Position numbers and translations under genes: made by a program
From: Nicotiana tabacum
Taxonomy: Eukaryota > Streptophyta > Magnoliopsida > Solanales > Solanaceae
DNA: 64,000 nucleotides
Direction of reading: 5' to 3'
Assembly (NCBI RefSeq): GCF_000715075.1
Contig: NC_134087.1
Span: 187,581,276 to 187,645,275, forward strand
Part shown: in pieces, positions 22,874 to 35,129 of the stretch
Layout of the letters: each line of letters begins with the position of its first letter
Position numbering within the stretch: the stretch's first letter is position 1
Notes under the pieces: generated by a model
What the model was told of the DNA's origin: nothing
Database searches by the model: none
What the model saw: the letters and a program-made list of their open reading frames with translations, nothing else

Positions 22874-25731
22874 ATGTCATCTCCAAACCCCAACCCTAGA
22901 AAAGTTTCAATTCTCGATCACTTCCCCAATTCCCCCACAAGACATAGGAGAGGCAGAGGAGGTAGGCTTCGGAGCTTGGGCCTAGGGTCCGCTCGTGATG
23001 GTTTATCTGGTCCTGCTTCTTCTTCTCTTAGTATCGGGAGTTCTATTCCGAAGACCCCTTCTTCTAAAGGTAAAGAAATCATTGATTCTTCGCAAGAACC
23101 TTTAGTCGATGAAATTGTTCCGAGTGATTTGTCTTTTGGGAGTGATAGAACGTCTCTTCAAAGGCAAATTGTAAATTTAGAAAAAGCTGACACTTATCCT
23201 TCATTAGTACCCGAGCTTACAATTCCTACCATCAGAAGGGATTGTAACTTGAGCAATAGTCTTCGAATGTCAATTCCTTCCCCAAATCAGAGAATTTCTT
23301 CCTTTAGAAATGGTTACTCTTTTGTTTATACTTACCCATTTACTTTGGGTTTTAATCCTCCGGTTGACCCAGTCATTATTAGTTTTTGCCATTTCTTTAA
23401 AATCTGTTTGGTCCAAGTCGGTCCCCTAGTGTGGAGAGCAGTGGCTTGTCTGAGGTACTTATATGCCAAAGCCAATGTCGACTTCACCCTTTCTCACCTT
23501 ATTCATTTATACCATCCCAATTTAATGCGCCATGGGGTTTTTACCTTAACTGCAAGAAGCAAAAAGGTTTTGGTAAGCCCTGAAGATGACAGGGATCGTG
23601 GATGGTACACCCGTTACGTTGTTGTACGTACGGTGGACTTGCTTGGTGAAATAAATATTCCCTTCCCTGAGAAGTGGAATTTTGCACGTAAGTTTCCTTT
23701 TATTTACCGCACCTATTTTTGAGAATTCTGATTCTTTTTCTCACTTCGTCTCTTTTTTGGTTTTTTATAGCAACCATGGGAGATGTGGAACTTATTCCTG
23801 ACTTCCGTGGTTGGGTAGATTCAATTTTGAAGATTGCTCCTAAGGATCAAAGAACCTGGGAATCAACTTCATCTTTACATGGCTGGAAGGTGAAAACACA
23901 TGGTATGTCTCTTTTTATATGTTTTTTTTCCTTTTTACATGTTAAGCACCTTTTTCTCAGTGTTGATTATGTATCCTTCTTTTGATCAGGATTTGGTGTT
24001 AGAGGAATGACAGCTGAAGTAGCTATGGCCATTCGCATGTCTGCTAATGCTGCACTTGATTTGAACAAGGCTCGAGCTTCGCTTCCCAAAAGGAAAGCTA
24101 TAGGAGAAAGTTCTGAGAATGAGGAAGAGGAAGATACCTCTTTAATTACCAGGCCAAGAGTTAGGAGACGAGTCATTAATAATGATAAAATTGAAGATAC
24201 CCCTGCTCAAACTTCATCCACCGAGCCTGTTTTGATTCATTCTGACGAGGACACCGTGCTAAAAGATACTAATGAATTAATTCAACGTCTTTTTGATAGT
24301 GGTTTTGAGAGTGGCAAGCTCGGCCCTGTTTTTGATGAAGCTCCTTTCTCCTCATTCGTTCCTATTTCCTCCATTCCTTTGCCAGTTTCAACTGCACATG
24401 TTTCCGTTCCTGTATTGGTTTCTTCATCTTCTCCTTCCATCCCTTCTTTGACTCCTATGGATCCTGCTGTTGTGTTTACCTTTTCTACTACTCCTCCTTC
24501 CATGGCTCCTCCTCCCTTCGTTCAACATACAGAGGCGGGTTCTAGCAGTAGAACCATGGCTACGAGAAGTGTTACTCTTGAGATTCCTGCCAACCATAGC
24601 CTTTTGAGAAAGACTGGTAGAGCTGATGTTTGGCTCGAGCCTCTAATCGGTGATATTGAAAAGAAGAAGATGGAGAGCCACAACTGCCTGACTCTGATGA
24701 ATGACATAGTTCATTCTACTTTGAAGGTATTTTTCCTTTACCAACAAGTTTTTTGTTTTTAATCTACAAATCCTCATTTCTATGAGTTGTCTCTGTAGGC
24801 TAACCTCATTGGTACCGAATTGATGGGAAGAATTTCTCTTTTGGAAAGAAAAACCCGTGAGTCTGAAAAATCCATCCATGAGGCCGAGGAAATAGCCAGT
24901 GGAGCCCAGCTTGAAGCAGCTAATTGGAAAGAACAGTTTGAGAATGCTCATGGGACCATAGAGGAGTTGTAAGAAAGTAGAAATCTCCTAGAGCAGCAAA
25001 AACGTGGTTTGACTTCTGAACTAGCTACTGCCAAGGCTTCTTCAAGCCAATTTAAAAGAGATAAAGAGCTTTTGGAGTGCTCATTGTCAAAACAACTATC
25101 AAAGGCTAGTGAAGAAGTCAGGGAGCTTAAGGCACTTTTAGCCAAGAAAGAAGAATATGCAGGAGAATTAGTGCAAAGCTTGACTCAAGCTCAAGCTGAC
25201 TTACAGACCTCCTCTGACGAGATTCGAGCTTTGAAGAGTTCTCATGCCTCCCTTGAAGCTTCCCTTGATTCCCATTTAGCTGAACATCAAATATTGAAGA
25301 ATGATCTTGCTATGTGGGAAAGGGAGTATGGACTTCTGGAGGAGAACTTCAACATAGAGGTGAGTTGGGCTTTCCTGAAATCTCGCCGTGATGCTTTGAT
25401 GGAAGCTGCTCAGGAAAGCTTCGATTTGCAATCTGAATTAGCCAAAGTCTTAGACACTATCGAGAAAAGTCAACAACCTGTTGATACTCCTTCTCCTGCA
25501 CTTGAAGCTCCTGGAACGGAAGAGCTTTTAAATGAAGAAGTGGCTACTGCAGCAATTGAGGTTGCAATTCCGGCTCCCGAGGGTGAAACTTCTATGACAC
25601 ATTCCATGGAAGCTGAAGCTCCTGTGATTCTTGCTCCCCTCGGTGATTTCAACATTACAAGCCCAATTAAAATTGCTCTTGAAAATGAAATTGCAACTTC
25701 TGATGTTCCAACCTCTTCAGTGACTAGCTAA
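22874..25731 (+). pseudogene. Four-exon ORF antisense to gag-pol inside the Tat element
   Basis: Exons are 22874-23687, 23771-23902, 23990-24726 and 24799-25731. All have GT/AG borders and compatible phases, totalling 872 codons. It runs opposite to gag-pol and lies between integrase and the 3' LTR. The N-terminal third (about 140-310, with YPFTLGFNPPVDPV, VGPLVWRAVACLRYLY, HGVFTLTARSKKVLVSPEDD, GWYTRYVVV and FPEKWNFAPTMGDVE) resembles the 'putative gypsy-type transposon' domain of plant retroelement proteins. The middle is acidic and Ser/Pro-rich with a basic patch (RPRVRRR). The C-terminal 240 residues form a predicted coiled coil. A TAA at 24970-24972 breaks exon 4 in frame, so I call this copy a pseudogene. 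Function is unknown. Extra ORFs here, sense or antisense, are known in Tat elements. Confidence 0.8.
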
Positions 25732-26788
25732 AAATGAAATATTTTTATTAATTGGTGGTGTTATCCCTTGGCAACTTTAAGGGATCTTTTGACGAAGTCT
25801 CCAGTTATCATAATGGGGCATTTGTAAAAAACAAATATTTTGCTGACTAAGTTTGTACTTAGTCTTTTATATTAAGAAGTTTTTATTGGTACTTCCGTAT
25901 ATTTTATTCTTGCCCATTTATCTAGAACTTATAGAATAGCTTAGCATTTTTATCCTTTTAAAATGCTTTATGATTCTTCTCATGGATTATCAACATGAGG
26001 CTTATAAAAGAGGGCCCTTTTATTTTATCGACACTTAATGAAAAAGACGTCTCAACTTCATAATGGTGTTATAATACGATGAAAGAAATAGGAATACACA
26101 CGTTTTGTATGAAACAACTTTGGCAAGTTTCTATTCATGAACTTTAACAAGTGTTTGACTATTACATGTATTACAATACATCTACAACTTTCTCGTAACT
26201 ATTTTTTTTTGTAACAGATTTGTACATAACATAGAATAAACAAGGTTTTTCTTCATAATCTGTTTCAGTACATAGTCATGACCCTATCTTTATATATTAA
26301 GAAGGGTTTGAGAGGTGACTTTGTTTATGAGTTTGAGAGATGACTCTGTTGTTCTCATGAATGCTGAAGACTTCGTAACTTTTTCTCAACACTTGTCTCT
26401 TTGTGGCCGACTTTTGTTCGATATTCGTATCTGCACTTCTACACATATCTGTTTACAATATGTAGTCCCCCAAGTGTTTGAGCGGTGAAGTATGAAGCCT
26501 CGAGCACTTGTTTATTTCTTTTACTTTTGCCCTTTTCCTGAAACAGAAAAATATACGGGACTCGGAGGTGCGATTATAGATGAAGACCGCCTAACTCGTG
26601 TGTATTTCCATCAGATTAATTGTAACCCTGGGCTGGGAATTTAAGAATACTCCATTTTGCCTTGCAGGTTGTGACTCATCATTTGGCACGAGTTAGGGTA
26701 TTTTGCCTAGCATCTAAAATCGTTAGTAAAACATTAATAATTCAAGAGAGAAATTTTAACATGGTGATACCTGACCGTAGGTACTTTC
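25732..26788. other. Non-coding part of the Tat element
   Basis: This lies between the end of the antisense ORF and the end of integrase, where transcripts from the two strands would converge. It contains no long ORF. The stretch TATCTTTATATATTAAGAAG (26287-26306) is AT-rich, but no terminator can be assigned. Confidence 0.5.
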
Positions 26789-27931
26789 TCAAAAGTAATA
26801 TCTTTTTAAATGAACGGCATTCCAATGTGAGGGTAAAACTTTGCCGTCCATTGTCTCCAACTGGTATGCTCCTTTTCCCGCAATGTCACGGACTTTGTAC
26901 GATCCTTCCCATGTTGGACTTAGCTTTCTTGAGTTAGCAGCCTTTGCAGATTGGAACACCTTTTTAAGCACGAAGTCCCCAATTTTGAAAAATCTGAGGC
27001 GTGCTTTCCTATTGTAATATAGTTCAATTACTTGCTTTTGTACTGCCATTCTTATCAATACAGCTTCTCTTCTTCCTTCAAGTAAATCAAGGTTGACCCA
27101 AATCTCTTCATCATTAGATTCCTCCGTTGCATGATCGTACCGTGTGCTTGGCTCACCTATTTCAACTGGAATTAAGGCTTCCGCACCATAAACCATTGAA
27201 AATGGTGTTTCTCCAGTGCCTGTTTTGGTCGTTGTACGATAAGCCCATAATACTCCAGGTAACACCTCAGGCCAATTACCTTTTGAATCCTGTAACCTCT
27301 TCTTCAAGTTGTTGATAATGACTTTGTTAGTAGATTCCGCTTGTCCATTACCTACTGGATGGTATGGCGTAGACGTTATCCTTTTGATCTGCCAACTTCG
27401 AAGAAATTCTGTGATTTGAGCTCCAATGAATTGTTGTCCATTGTCACACACGATCTCCTTTGGTGTTCCAAAGTGGCATATTATATTTCGCCATATGAAG
27501 TCTTTAACTTCCTTCTCTCGTACCTGTTTAAATGCCCCTTCTTCTACCCATTTAGTGAAATAATCTGTAAGTACAAGTAGAAACTTTACCTGACCTTTTG
27601 CTTGTGGAAGTGGACCTACGATATCCATTCCCCATTTCATAAAGGGCCACGGGGCTATAATAGGATGTAGTAACTCAGCTGGTCTGTGCATATTGTTGTC
27701 GTACCTTTGACATTTATCATATTTGGACACGAAACTGGTTGCTTCTTCTTCCATCTTAGGCCAATAATATCCTGTGCGAATTAATGTTCTTACCAGTGAC
27801 CGTCCCCTGCGTGATTCCCACAATGTCCTTCGTGCACTTCTCTCATCACATATTCTGTTTGAGAGGGTCCGAGACACCTTGCTAGTGGTCCACCGAACAT
27901 CTTTCGATAAAGATTTCCTTGATATAAACAA
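26789..27931 (-). pseudogene. Tat integrase region
   Basis: The zinc-binding N-terminus spans the frameshift near 27810: HEGHCGNH is upstream in the other frame and CDKCQR is at the start of this one. The catalytic core has MDIVGPL (D), IVCDNGQQF (D) and GNGQAEST (E), the D-D-E triad that joins element DNA to the target. The C-terminal part includes AYRTTTKTGTGETPFSMVYG and ends WNAVHLKRYYF. The core is open, but the ORF start shown is out of frame with the preceding RNase H frame by one missing base in a G run. Confidence 0.9.
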
Positions 27932-28290
27932 TATCGAGCAGCTTTTTTGCGAAGCGCGTGAGCCTTTCCTTTGTCATTAGGCACGGTACCGTGCTGTAAA
28001 AAGGCAACAATTTCGTTTCTCCAATCCCATGTTAAATGATTAAAATTTACCTCGTTTTTATCAGATTTGAGAACGGAATGAAATAAATGTATGACTGAAG
28101 CACTTGTATCGTTTTCTACGTCTGCTGCAGATGCGAGATTAGCTAAAGCATCTGCCTCTACATTCTCATCTCTTGGGATCTGCACTACTTTCCAAGTTTG
28201 GAATTGCTTTATTAACTCCCGTACCTTTGCGAGGTATTCTTGCATTCGCATCTCCCTGGCTGTATAAGTCCCCAGCATTTGATTGACCAC
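27790..28290 (-). pseudogene. Tat second RNase H (C-terminal part) and integrase leader
   Basis: The frame carries VVQIPRDENVEADALANLAS, which ends the second RNase H-like domain with its last conserved Asp. Next comes the linker KKAARYCLYQGNLYRKMFGG and the first half of the integrase zinc finger. It is in the same frame as the domain upstream but separated by TAG at 28318-28320. It ends early at TAA after a one-base loss. Confidence 0.85.
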
Positions 28291-28317
28291 GAGTTGAGAA
28301 TCACTCTTGATTATAAT

Positions 28318-29094
28318 CTATGTTATACCGAGTTCTCGTGCCAATTCTAAACCTGCAATTACAGCCTCATACTCTGCTTCATTGTTAGTTATAGAATGAC
28401 ATTTTATAGCCTGTCTAATAGTCTCACCCGCAGGTGGTACGAGGACTATCCCTAGGCCTGCCCCTTTTACATTAGATGAACCATCAGTGAATAAAACCCA
28501 AGTCCCCGGGTTTGCACCATTAAAAACTAGTAATTCTTTTTCTGCTTCTAAATGCATCCCCTGGCTAAAATCAGCCACGAAATCAGCTAGTACTTGAGAT
28601 TTTATAGCGGTCCTGGGTTGATAAACAACTTCGTATTCACTTAGTTCTATATCCCATTTTGCTAATCTTCCTGAAAGTTCGTGTTTATGCAAAATATTTC
28701 GAAGCGGAAAAGCAGTAATTACATTAATGGGATGACATTGAAAATAAGGTCTTAATTTTCTAGATGCCATGATCAAAGCTAATGCTAATTTTTCTAGCTG
28801 TGGGTATCGTGTCTCAGCATCCAATAAGGACTTACTTACATAATAAATAGGAGATTGTTTACCTTGGTACTCGCGGACTAAAACAGCACTCACCGTGACT
28901 TCAGATACGGCCAGATAGATGAGAAATTTTTCCCCCACCTTTGGTTTTGCCAATAACGGTGGTTTTGACAAATAAGCTTTCAAATTTCTAAGGGCTTGTT
29001 GACAATCTTCATTCCATTCAAAATGATCTTGCTTTTTGAGTGCAAAGAAAAACTTAAAACACTTTTCTGAGGATTTGGAAATAAATCTCCCCAA
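28318..29094 (-). pseudogene. Tat RNase H and start of a second RNase H domain
   Basis: The first part (FLIYLAVSEVTVSAVLVRE, SPIYYVSKSL, YPQLEKLALALIMASRKLRPYF) is the degenerate RNase H next to reverse transcriptase. It is followed by a second, archaeal-type RNase H with LFTDGSSNVKGAGLGIVLV and TNNEAEYEAVIAGLELA. Doubling of RNase H is the mark of the Tat lineage. The frame joins reverse transcriptase only through a one-base frameshift near 29120 and ends at an in-frame TAG. Confidence 0.88.
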
Positions 29095-29111
29095 AGCTGC
29101 AATTCTTCCTG

Positions 29112-30086
29112 TTAATCTTTGTACTTCCTTTTATTAGTAAGGATATCAGGGATTTCTTCTATTGCTTTGATCTGAGAAGGATTGACTTCAATACCACGGT
29201 TAGAAACAAGAAAACCCAAAAACTTACCTGATGCAACTCCAAAAGCACATTTTTCTGGGTTGAGTTTCATATTAAATTTTCGCAAAATTTCAAATGTAAC
29301 AGATAGATGAGAAATATGATCATGAGACTGCTGGGTTTTGACGAGCATATCGTCTATATATACCTCCATTGTTTTCCCTAAATGTTCTTGGAACATTTTG
29401 GTGACCAACCTTTGATAGGTTGCCCCAACATTTTTGAGACCAAAGGGCATTACTTTATAACAGTAAGTTCCCCTGTCTGTGATGAAAGAAGTTTTTTCTT
29501 CATCACCAGGATCCATTTTAATTTGATTATATCCCGAGTATGCATCTAAAAAACTTAAAAGTTCATGACCTGCGGTTGCATCAATTAGTTGGTCTCTATG
29601 CGGTAAAGGAAAAGAATCTTTTAGACAAGCTTTGTTTAGATCGGTATAATCCACACAAACGCGCCACTTATCATTTTTCTTGGGTACGACCACCGTGTTA
29701 GCTAGCCAATTAGGATACTTTACCTCACGGATCGATCCGATTTTTAATAATTTTTGGACCTCATCCTGAATCACCTGGTTCTTGAAAGCACCTTGCTTTC
29801 TTTTCTTTTGCTTTATTGATGTGAAAGAAGGGTACTCATTGAGTTTGTGAGTCATCACATCCGGTGGTATCCCTGTCATATCAGCGTGGGACCAAGCAAA
29901 GCAGTCTAAGTTAGCTTTTAAAAATTCGATTATCATACCTCGCATGTCTAAGCTTAAATTGGCTCCGACATAAACCTTCCGTTCAGGCCATTGCTCAAAT
30001 AATATCACTGCCTCGAGCTCTTCAATTGTAGTTTTGATGCTTTCATTTTCTTCAGGTTCCTGAATTGTGTCAGGCCTTGAGTCCAA
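29112..30086 (-). pseudogene. Tat reverse transcriptase
   Basis: Motifs in order: WRVCVDYTDLNKACLKDSFPLP, LSFLDAYSGYNQI, YKVMPFGLKNVGATYQRL, and the catalytic MEVYIDDMLVK, then KCAFGVASGKFLGFLVSNRG. This enzyme copies the element RNA into DNA. The catalytic aspartates are present. The frame continues in phase from protease across a TAG at 30150-30152 and breaks at a frameshift near 29120. Confidence 0.93.
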
Positions 30087-30149
30087 ATCTGTCTTTTCTT
30101 GTTCAGCTGAAGTTTGATCTTTTTTACCTTCAACTGTTTCCTGTAATTG

Positions 30150-30602
30150 CTATTTTTCTTTATTTACGGTGCTCGAACTTGTTACAGCGTTGATACTTCT
30201 ATCCATCTGCTGATCCCCACGAATTTGGCAAATTCCCCATGGTGATGGGAATTTAATAACTTGATGTAGAGTTGATGGGACAACATCCATATCGTGTATC
30301 CATGGTCTCCCCATGATCATATCGTAGGCTATTTCCATATCAACTACCTGAAATTTAGTTTCTTTAACAACACCCGTAGCAAAAGTTGTTAGAATTACCT
30401 CTCCTTTTGTTACCACACTTGAATTGTCGAAGCCTAACAAGGTGTGCGCCTTGGGTATCATTTTGTCTTCAGCTTGCATTTCACGTAATACCCTTAGTAG
30501 TATAATATTTACGGAACTCCCTGGATCAATCAAAACTTGTTTTACATTAGTATCATGTACAAGTAAAGATATTACCAGTGCGTCATTATGTGGAGTTGTC
30601 AC
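30150..30602 (-). pseudogene. Tat protease (retropepsin-like)
   Basis: The sequence VKQVLIDPGSSVNIILLRVL holds the D-x-G-S active-site motif of aspartic proteases, with Pro in the middle position as is common in plant Tat elements. AYDMIMGRPWIHDMDVVPST closes the domain. It would cut the gag-pol polyprotein. It is preceded in the same frame by gag and a TAA at 30642-30644. Confidence 0.85.
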
Positions 30603-30641
30603 TCCTTCGGTATTTGCGTCATCGAACGAAATACTTTCATT

Positions 30642-31099
30642 TTATAAGACCTGCCGCACCCGTTTCCCGTGTGTAATTGTTACCTTAGAGACCTTGTTGG
30701 AGGCTGTGTAGGTTATGCCGTAAATATCTTCTCCCCCACTTATCACATTCACTGTCCTCTTGGGTGAAGGAGGTTGTGGTGGCTCTTGCCTAGTTTTCAT
30801 ATAAGCTTGTTTTCCTTTCTCGCTAAATAACTCAGTGAGGTACCCTTGCTTCAATAGATGATCCACTTCACTCTGCAAGAATCTACATTCTGAAGTTTTG
30901 TGCCCGTGATTATTGTGGAATTCGCACCAATGATCTGGATTGCGTCTATTTGGATTTGACCGCATCTCTTTTGGCCACCGTACCTTATCTCCCATGCTTC
31001 TTAAAACAGCCACGAGCTCGGAGGTAGAGATATTAAAATTATATCCGCCGAATTGTGCCTTTAAACTTCTGTCATCATCTCGTGATTCTTGTCTGTTCC
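30642..31099 (-). pseudogene. Tat gag, C-terminal part (after the nested insertion)
   Basis: From RQESRDDDRSL onward it includes the Cys/His motif CEFHNNHGHKTSEC and PKRTVNVISGGEDIYG. If the nested LTR is removed, the frame joins exactly with the upstream gag part at RNDRN|RQESRDDD. The first residues of the open frame, up to 31112, lie inside the nested LTR and do not belong to gag. Confidence 0.85.
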
Positions 31100-33792
31100 T
31101 GTCACGACCCAAACCGAAGGGCCGCGACGGGCACCCGGTGCCTTACTCAACCGAGTACCAACGTAACATATCTTTCTTATCATGTTATCATGAGTAAATG
31201 AGCTAGAAAACTCGTCCTGAGATAACAAGAATAAAACATAAGGGAATAGTCAACATATGAAGACCCAACATGATATACAAACTAATATATGTGACATACG
31301 GGCCTATAAGGCCGACATGACCATTAGTAAACTCGAAACATAGGCCGACAAGGCCATACAATTATCCATACACCTGACATATGTCTACAAGCCTCTAAGA
31401 GTACATAAAATCATAAAGGTCGGGACAGGACCCCGCCATATCAATCAATACATATCCAAAGCATACTGACCAAATAGGCAACTCCAGAGCAAGTGGAGTG
31501 CACCAACACCTTCGCTGAGCTGATAGCCTACTAGGAGGACTGTCAACCTATCAATCGGGACCTGCGGGCATGAAATGCAGCGTCCCCAGGCAAAAGGGAC
31601 GTCAGTACGAATAAAGTACCGAGTATGTTAGGCAGGAAAGCATAAACAAGAACAGTAATGTAAAGAGAGAGATAAAGGAGATACAACCTGTAACATCAGA
31701 GTGCCTCTGGGGGTTACTGATATGAAATGCATAATACATATATATACATAAACTTTTTAAAACATTCGCCTATGTGGGCATCATCATCATATCGTACCCG
31801 GCCTCAAAGAGGACTCGGTAAAAGCGTACCCGACCATCATAAGGTTCGGTAGAATCGTACCCGGCCACGTGGAGCTCGGTAAACCCAACTGATCAGTGGT
31901 TGCACAATAGGTGCCGTACCCGGCCGACTATAGCGCGGCTCGGTAGAGTAAAATAGATACTATATATAATGCATGCTAGACTCATGGAATCATCTTCTAA
32001 ACCTTTTGGAGTGACTTAAGAACATTATGGACATCCCTACCATCAATATGAACCTTAGTAGGATTTAAGGATCATACACACTTGTTTAGAATAATTTTAT
32101 AAGGAAAGAACAACATGGACAACCTTAGTTGCTAGGAGTAGAGTCATTATGAAATAGCGTATCGTTTATGTTCATTTCATTTTAGACCATGCCAAAAGAA
32201 AGAAGAAAGTGCCTTAACATACCTTAAACCCGTTGAGTCCTTAATCCCTTCCAAGCAACTCTTCAAACAAGTCAACTCAATCTATCATAGTATAAGGAGA
32301 TTCAAAATCAGTGCTGAGCAAAGGCTAAGTCTATAACTTAAGCTAGTAGCTCGTTTACGTAAATTTGGGCAGCATCTCCATTGTAACAAGGGCCTCCTCC
32401 AATACCATATACCAACAACAATGACCAGAGCAATCCATCAATACATAATTATCAATATCAAGACACCATATAACCACAACAAGTCACAACTACATTACGA
32501 CGAGCGGCAAACTCCGATTGGAATCCGTATACCCCTTATCAATCCTTATAGACTTCTTACTTCAACATAAAAGTATCATTAACTTGATAATGAAGTCATT
32601 AATCAATGATTCCAGCCTTATACCATATATTTATAACAACGAAAATAATCCACAACTTCAACTATCCCCAACTAGCAACTTTATTCACTAGTTCAGGTCT
32701 AGCCCATCCATTTAACTTAATCAATATCAAAATAACCTTAGACACAAGCAAGAACACAATATACATACCTCCTACAGTAACTTCAAGTCAAAATCCAAGT
32801 TATATTCATTTTACAACAACCCTTAATAGCAATACAACACCATAGAAGTGACTTAAGCTAGTCCAAGTATTATCTTATAGTTTATCATCCTAACAACTTA
32901 ACCAACATACAAGCAAGCTTAAGCACAATTAGTAGGTTGTTATACTCACCTTATACAGCAGCAACAACTTGGAATTTCATCCAAATACAGCCCACAACAA
33001 TCCTCAATGACAACACAACCTCAAAGAGGTGTTGTTCTTCACTAGAACTAAGTTTTGATGTTGAAATATGGTGTAATCACTTTGGAATCACTTCAAACCC
33101 TTGTGATATATGTTTAGGAGGGTTAGGAGAAGTTTGGAGATGAACTTTAGTTGAAAAATGAGCAAAAATAGGCGTCCAAATCGTTTATAAATTGAAGTAG
33201 GTCAACCACCGCCTAAGTGGGTCCCATTGGGAGCTGCTTGCGCGGTCTCGCGAAAATGCGAATATCTCTCTACTCCGATGTCGTATTGACAAACGGTTTA
33301 ATGAGTTAGAAACTAGACTCGTAGACCTTCAATTTGGTAGGTAGAACACCCCATTATTCCAAGTATATTTGGAGAAATTCTCAGATACATTTGACCTAAA
33401 TTTCAGCAAATTTATGAATGTAACTTGTGATGACCTTTGCCAACTCTTGTTCCACAACTTGCTTGCCTTCAAAATGTAGAAAATGAATATCATACGACTA
33501 AAATAACTCATAGAATAACCTCCTTATCATGTTAATAACCCTAGTCTCACCCCAAAGTACATGTTATAACATTCGAAACTTGTCGACTTTCGACGAAACT
33601 TATTTTCTTCAATTGGTTTAGCTTCTAAGATTTCCAACCCTCTTGGTAATCGTTATTCATGATCTTAAATATTTGTAACCTCCAAGGTAACATTATTAAC
33701 TTACTTTATTTGCTTCCAAATAGAATCTCATTTTCGAGCTTACATCAATGACTTACGATGTACTCTCACATATGAAAACTTGGGGTGTAACA
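31100..33792 (-). mobile_element. Solo LTR of another gypsy element nested in Tat gag
   Basis: The 2693 bp block has TG...CA ends (TGTCACGACCC and GGGGTGTAACA on the plus strand). It is flanked by a perfect GTTCC duplication (31095-31099 and 33793-33797). It has no gag-pol and no internal copy of its own ends, so it is one LTR left by recombination. On its minus strand it contains TAGGCTATCAGCTCAGCGAA and GTGTTGGTGCACTCCACTTG, familiar from high-copy Solanaceae gypsy LTRs, probably of the Tekay/Del type. A cluster of GTACCCGGCC...CTCGGTA subrepeats lies at 31793-31946. Confidence 0.9.
31793..31946. repeat. Short GC-rich subrepeats inside the nested LTR
   Basis: Four imperfect copies of a 30-50 bp unit built on CGTACCCGGCC...GCTCGGTA lie in tandem. 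Such arrays within LTRs often lie near regulatory sequence, but no function can be shown here. Confidence 0.65.
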
Positions 33793-33797
33793 GTTCC

Positions 33798-35061
33798 GAT
33801 CATTCCTGAATTTTGAAGAAGAACCAGAGTCCCTGTTCCTCGATTTTTGATCATATTGCTGGCTATCTTGTTTCGACCGTGGGTCTTTTCCTGCAGGTCC
33901 CATATATGGATCGTACCTGTTTTTACCTGATCTTTTTTCGGTTTCTGATCTTCGGGGACCACCCCTTTCTTCATGATGAAACTTAGGTACGGTATCTTCT
34001 TCAATTCGCAGCTTCGTACTATACCTATTGTAAACATCATTCCACGTGGTTGCAGGAAATTCTCGAAGGCTTTCTTTGAGTCGTCTCGTGGCTTCAGAAC
34101 TTTTGTCATTTAAATTACTTGCAAAGGCTATTGCAGCCCAGTTGTCAGGCACACGGGGTAGAGTCATTCTTTCACGCTGGAATCTATCAACAAAATATCT
34201 AAGCAACTCTGAATCCCCTTGTTTGATTTTGAAAATATCTTCCATTCTTTTCTAAACCTTTTGTGCTCCCGAATGTGCTTTAATAAAAGAATCTGCAAGC
34301 TCAGCAAAAGAATTAATAGAATTTTCAGATAAAAGAGAATACCAGGTTAATGCACCCTTGGTGAGTGTTTCTCCAAATTTCTTGACCAGTACTGATTCAA
34401 TTTCTTGTTTGGTCAAGTCGTTGCCTTTCACGCCTGTTGTAAATGCAGTCACGTGGTCACGTGGGTCTGTAGTACCATCATATTTCGGGATGTCAGGCAT
34501 TTTAAACTTTTTCGGAATTGGAAGGGGAGCAGCACTTGGCTTCCATGGTTGTTGTGAGTATTTGTCCATGTCTACTCCTTTTATTACAGGCGGAACTCCA
34601 GGGATTTGCTCAATACGCTCATTTTGTTCCTTAATCTGTTTCTGCAAGGTTAGTACTAAATTTTGCAAATATGAATTATTTGAATTACCTGGTCCCCCTT
34701 CCTGTGGTTCACTGGGGGTTGCTCCGTTTCCAGAATTATCAAGACCAGAACGGGGATTCTCCAATGTATTATTATTAGGAGTTGGTGTGGGTGGTGCAGC
34801 AGGCAATCGACTAACTAGAGCCTGAAGAGCTTTGCCGACCTGTGCATCAATTAGCTTTTATAAAGCTTCAGTTGTAACTCCTTCAAAGTGTTCAGATTGT
34901 TCTTGTTGATCAGCACGGGATTCAGTAACAGGAATGCCTTCACGAGATTGACGTGGTGAATCTGGAGGAGAGGGAACTACGTCACCTTGATTTTGATGGA
35001 TTTGATTTTCATGGTTTCCCAATGTGTTATTACTGTTATTGTCGGTGTTGTTGTTTGACAT
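33798..35061 (-). pseudogene. Tat gag, N-terminal part
   Basis: It starts at ATG 35061 (MSNNNTDNNSN), shortly after the primer-binding site. A Pro/Gln-rich head is followed by the gag core: FKMPDIPKYDGTTDPRDHVT, FADRFQRERMTL-like text reading YFVDRFQRERMTLPRVPDNW, and SSEATRRLKESLREFPATTW. In-frame stops lie at 34858-34860 (TAA) and 34252-34254 (TAG). The gene is split by the nested LTR after FRNDRN. Confidence 0.85.
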
Positions 35062-35106
35062 GGTGACGACAATGGACAAGATATAGCTTAAAAGAAAAGA
35101 TTATCA

Positions 35107-35126
35107 GATTCCCGGTAACGGAACCA
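35107..35126 (-). other. Primer-binding site of the Tat element
   Basis: On the minus strand TGGTTCCGTTACCGGGAATC begins three bases inside the 5' LTR. It starts with TGG as expected for pairing with a tRNA 3' CCA end. It is close in form to the tRNA-Asp type sites used by Tat and Athila elements, but I cannot fix the tRNA. Confidence 0.75.
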
Positions 35127-35129
35127 ATT

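Noticed and set aside
34358..34825. Plus-strand ORF of 155 residues over gag
   Set aside because: Antisense shadow of gag, with no splice structure, unlike the ORF at 22874-25731.
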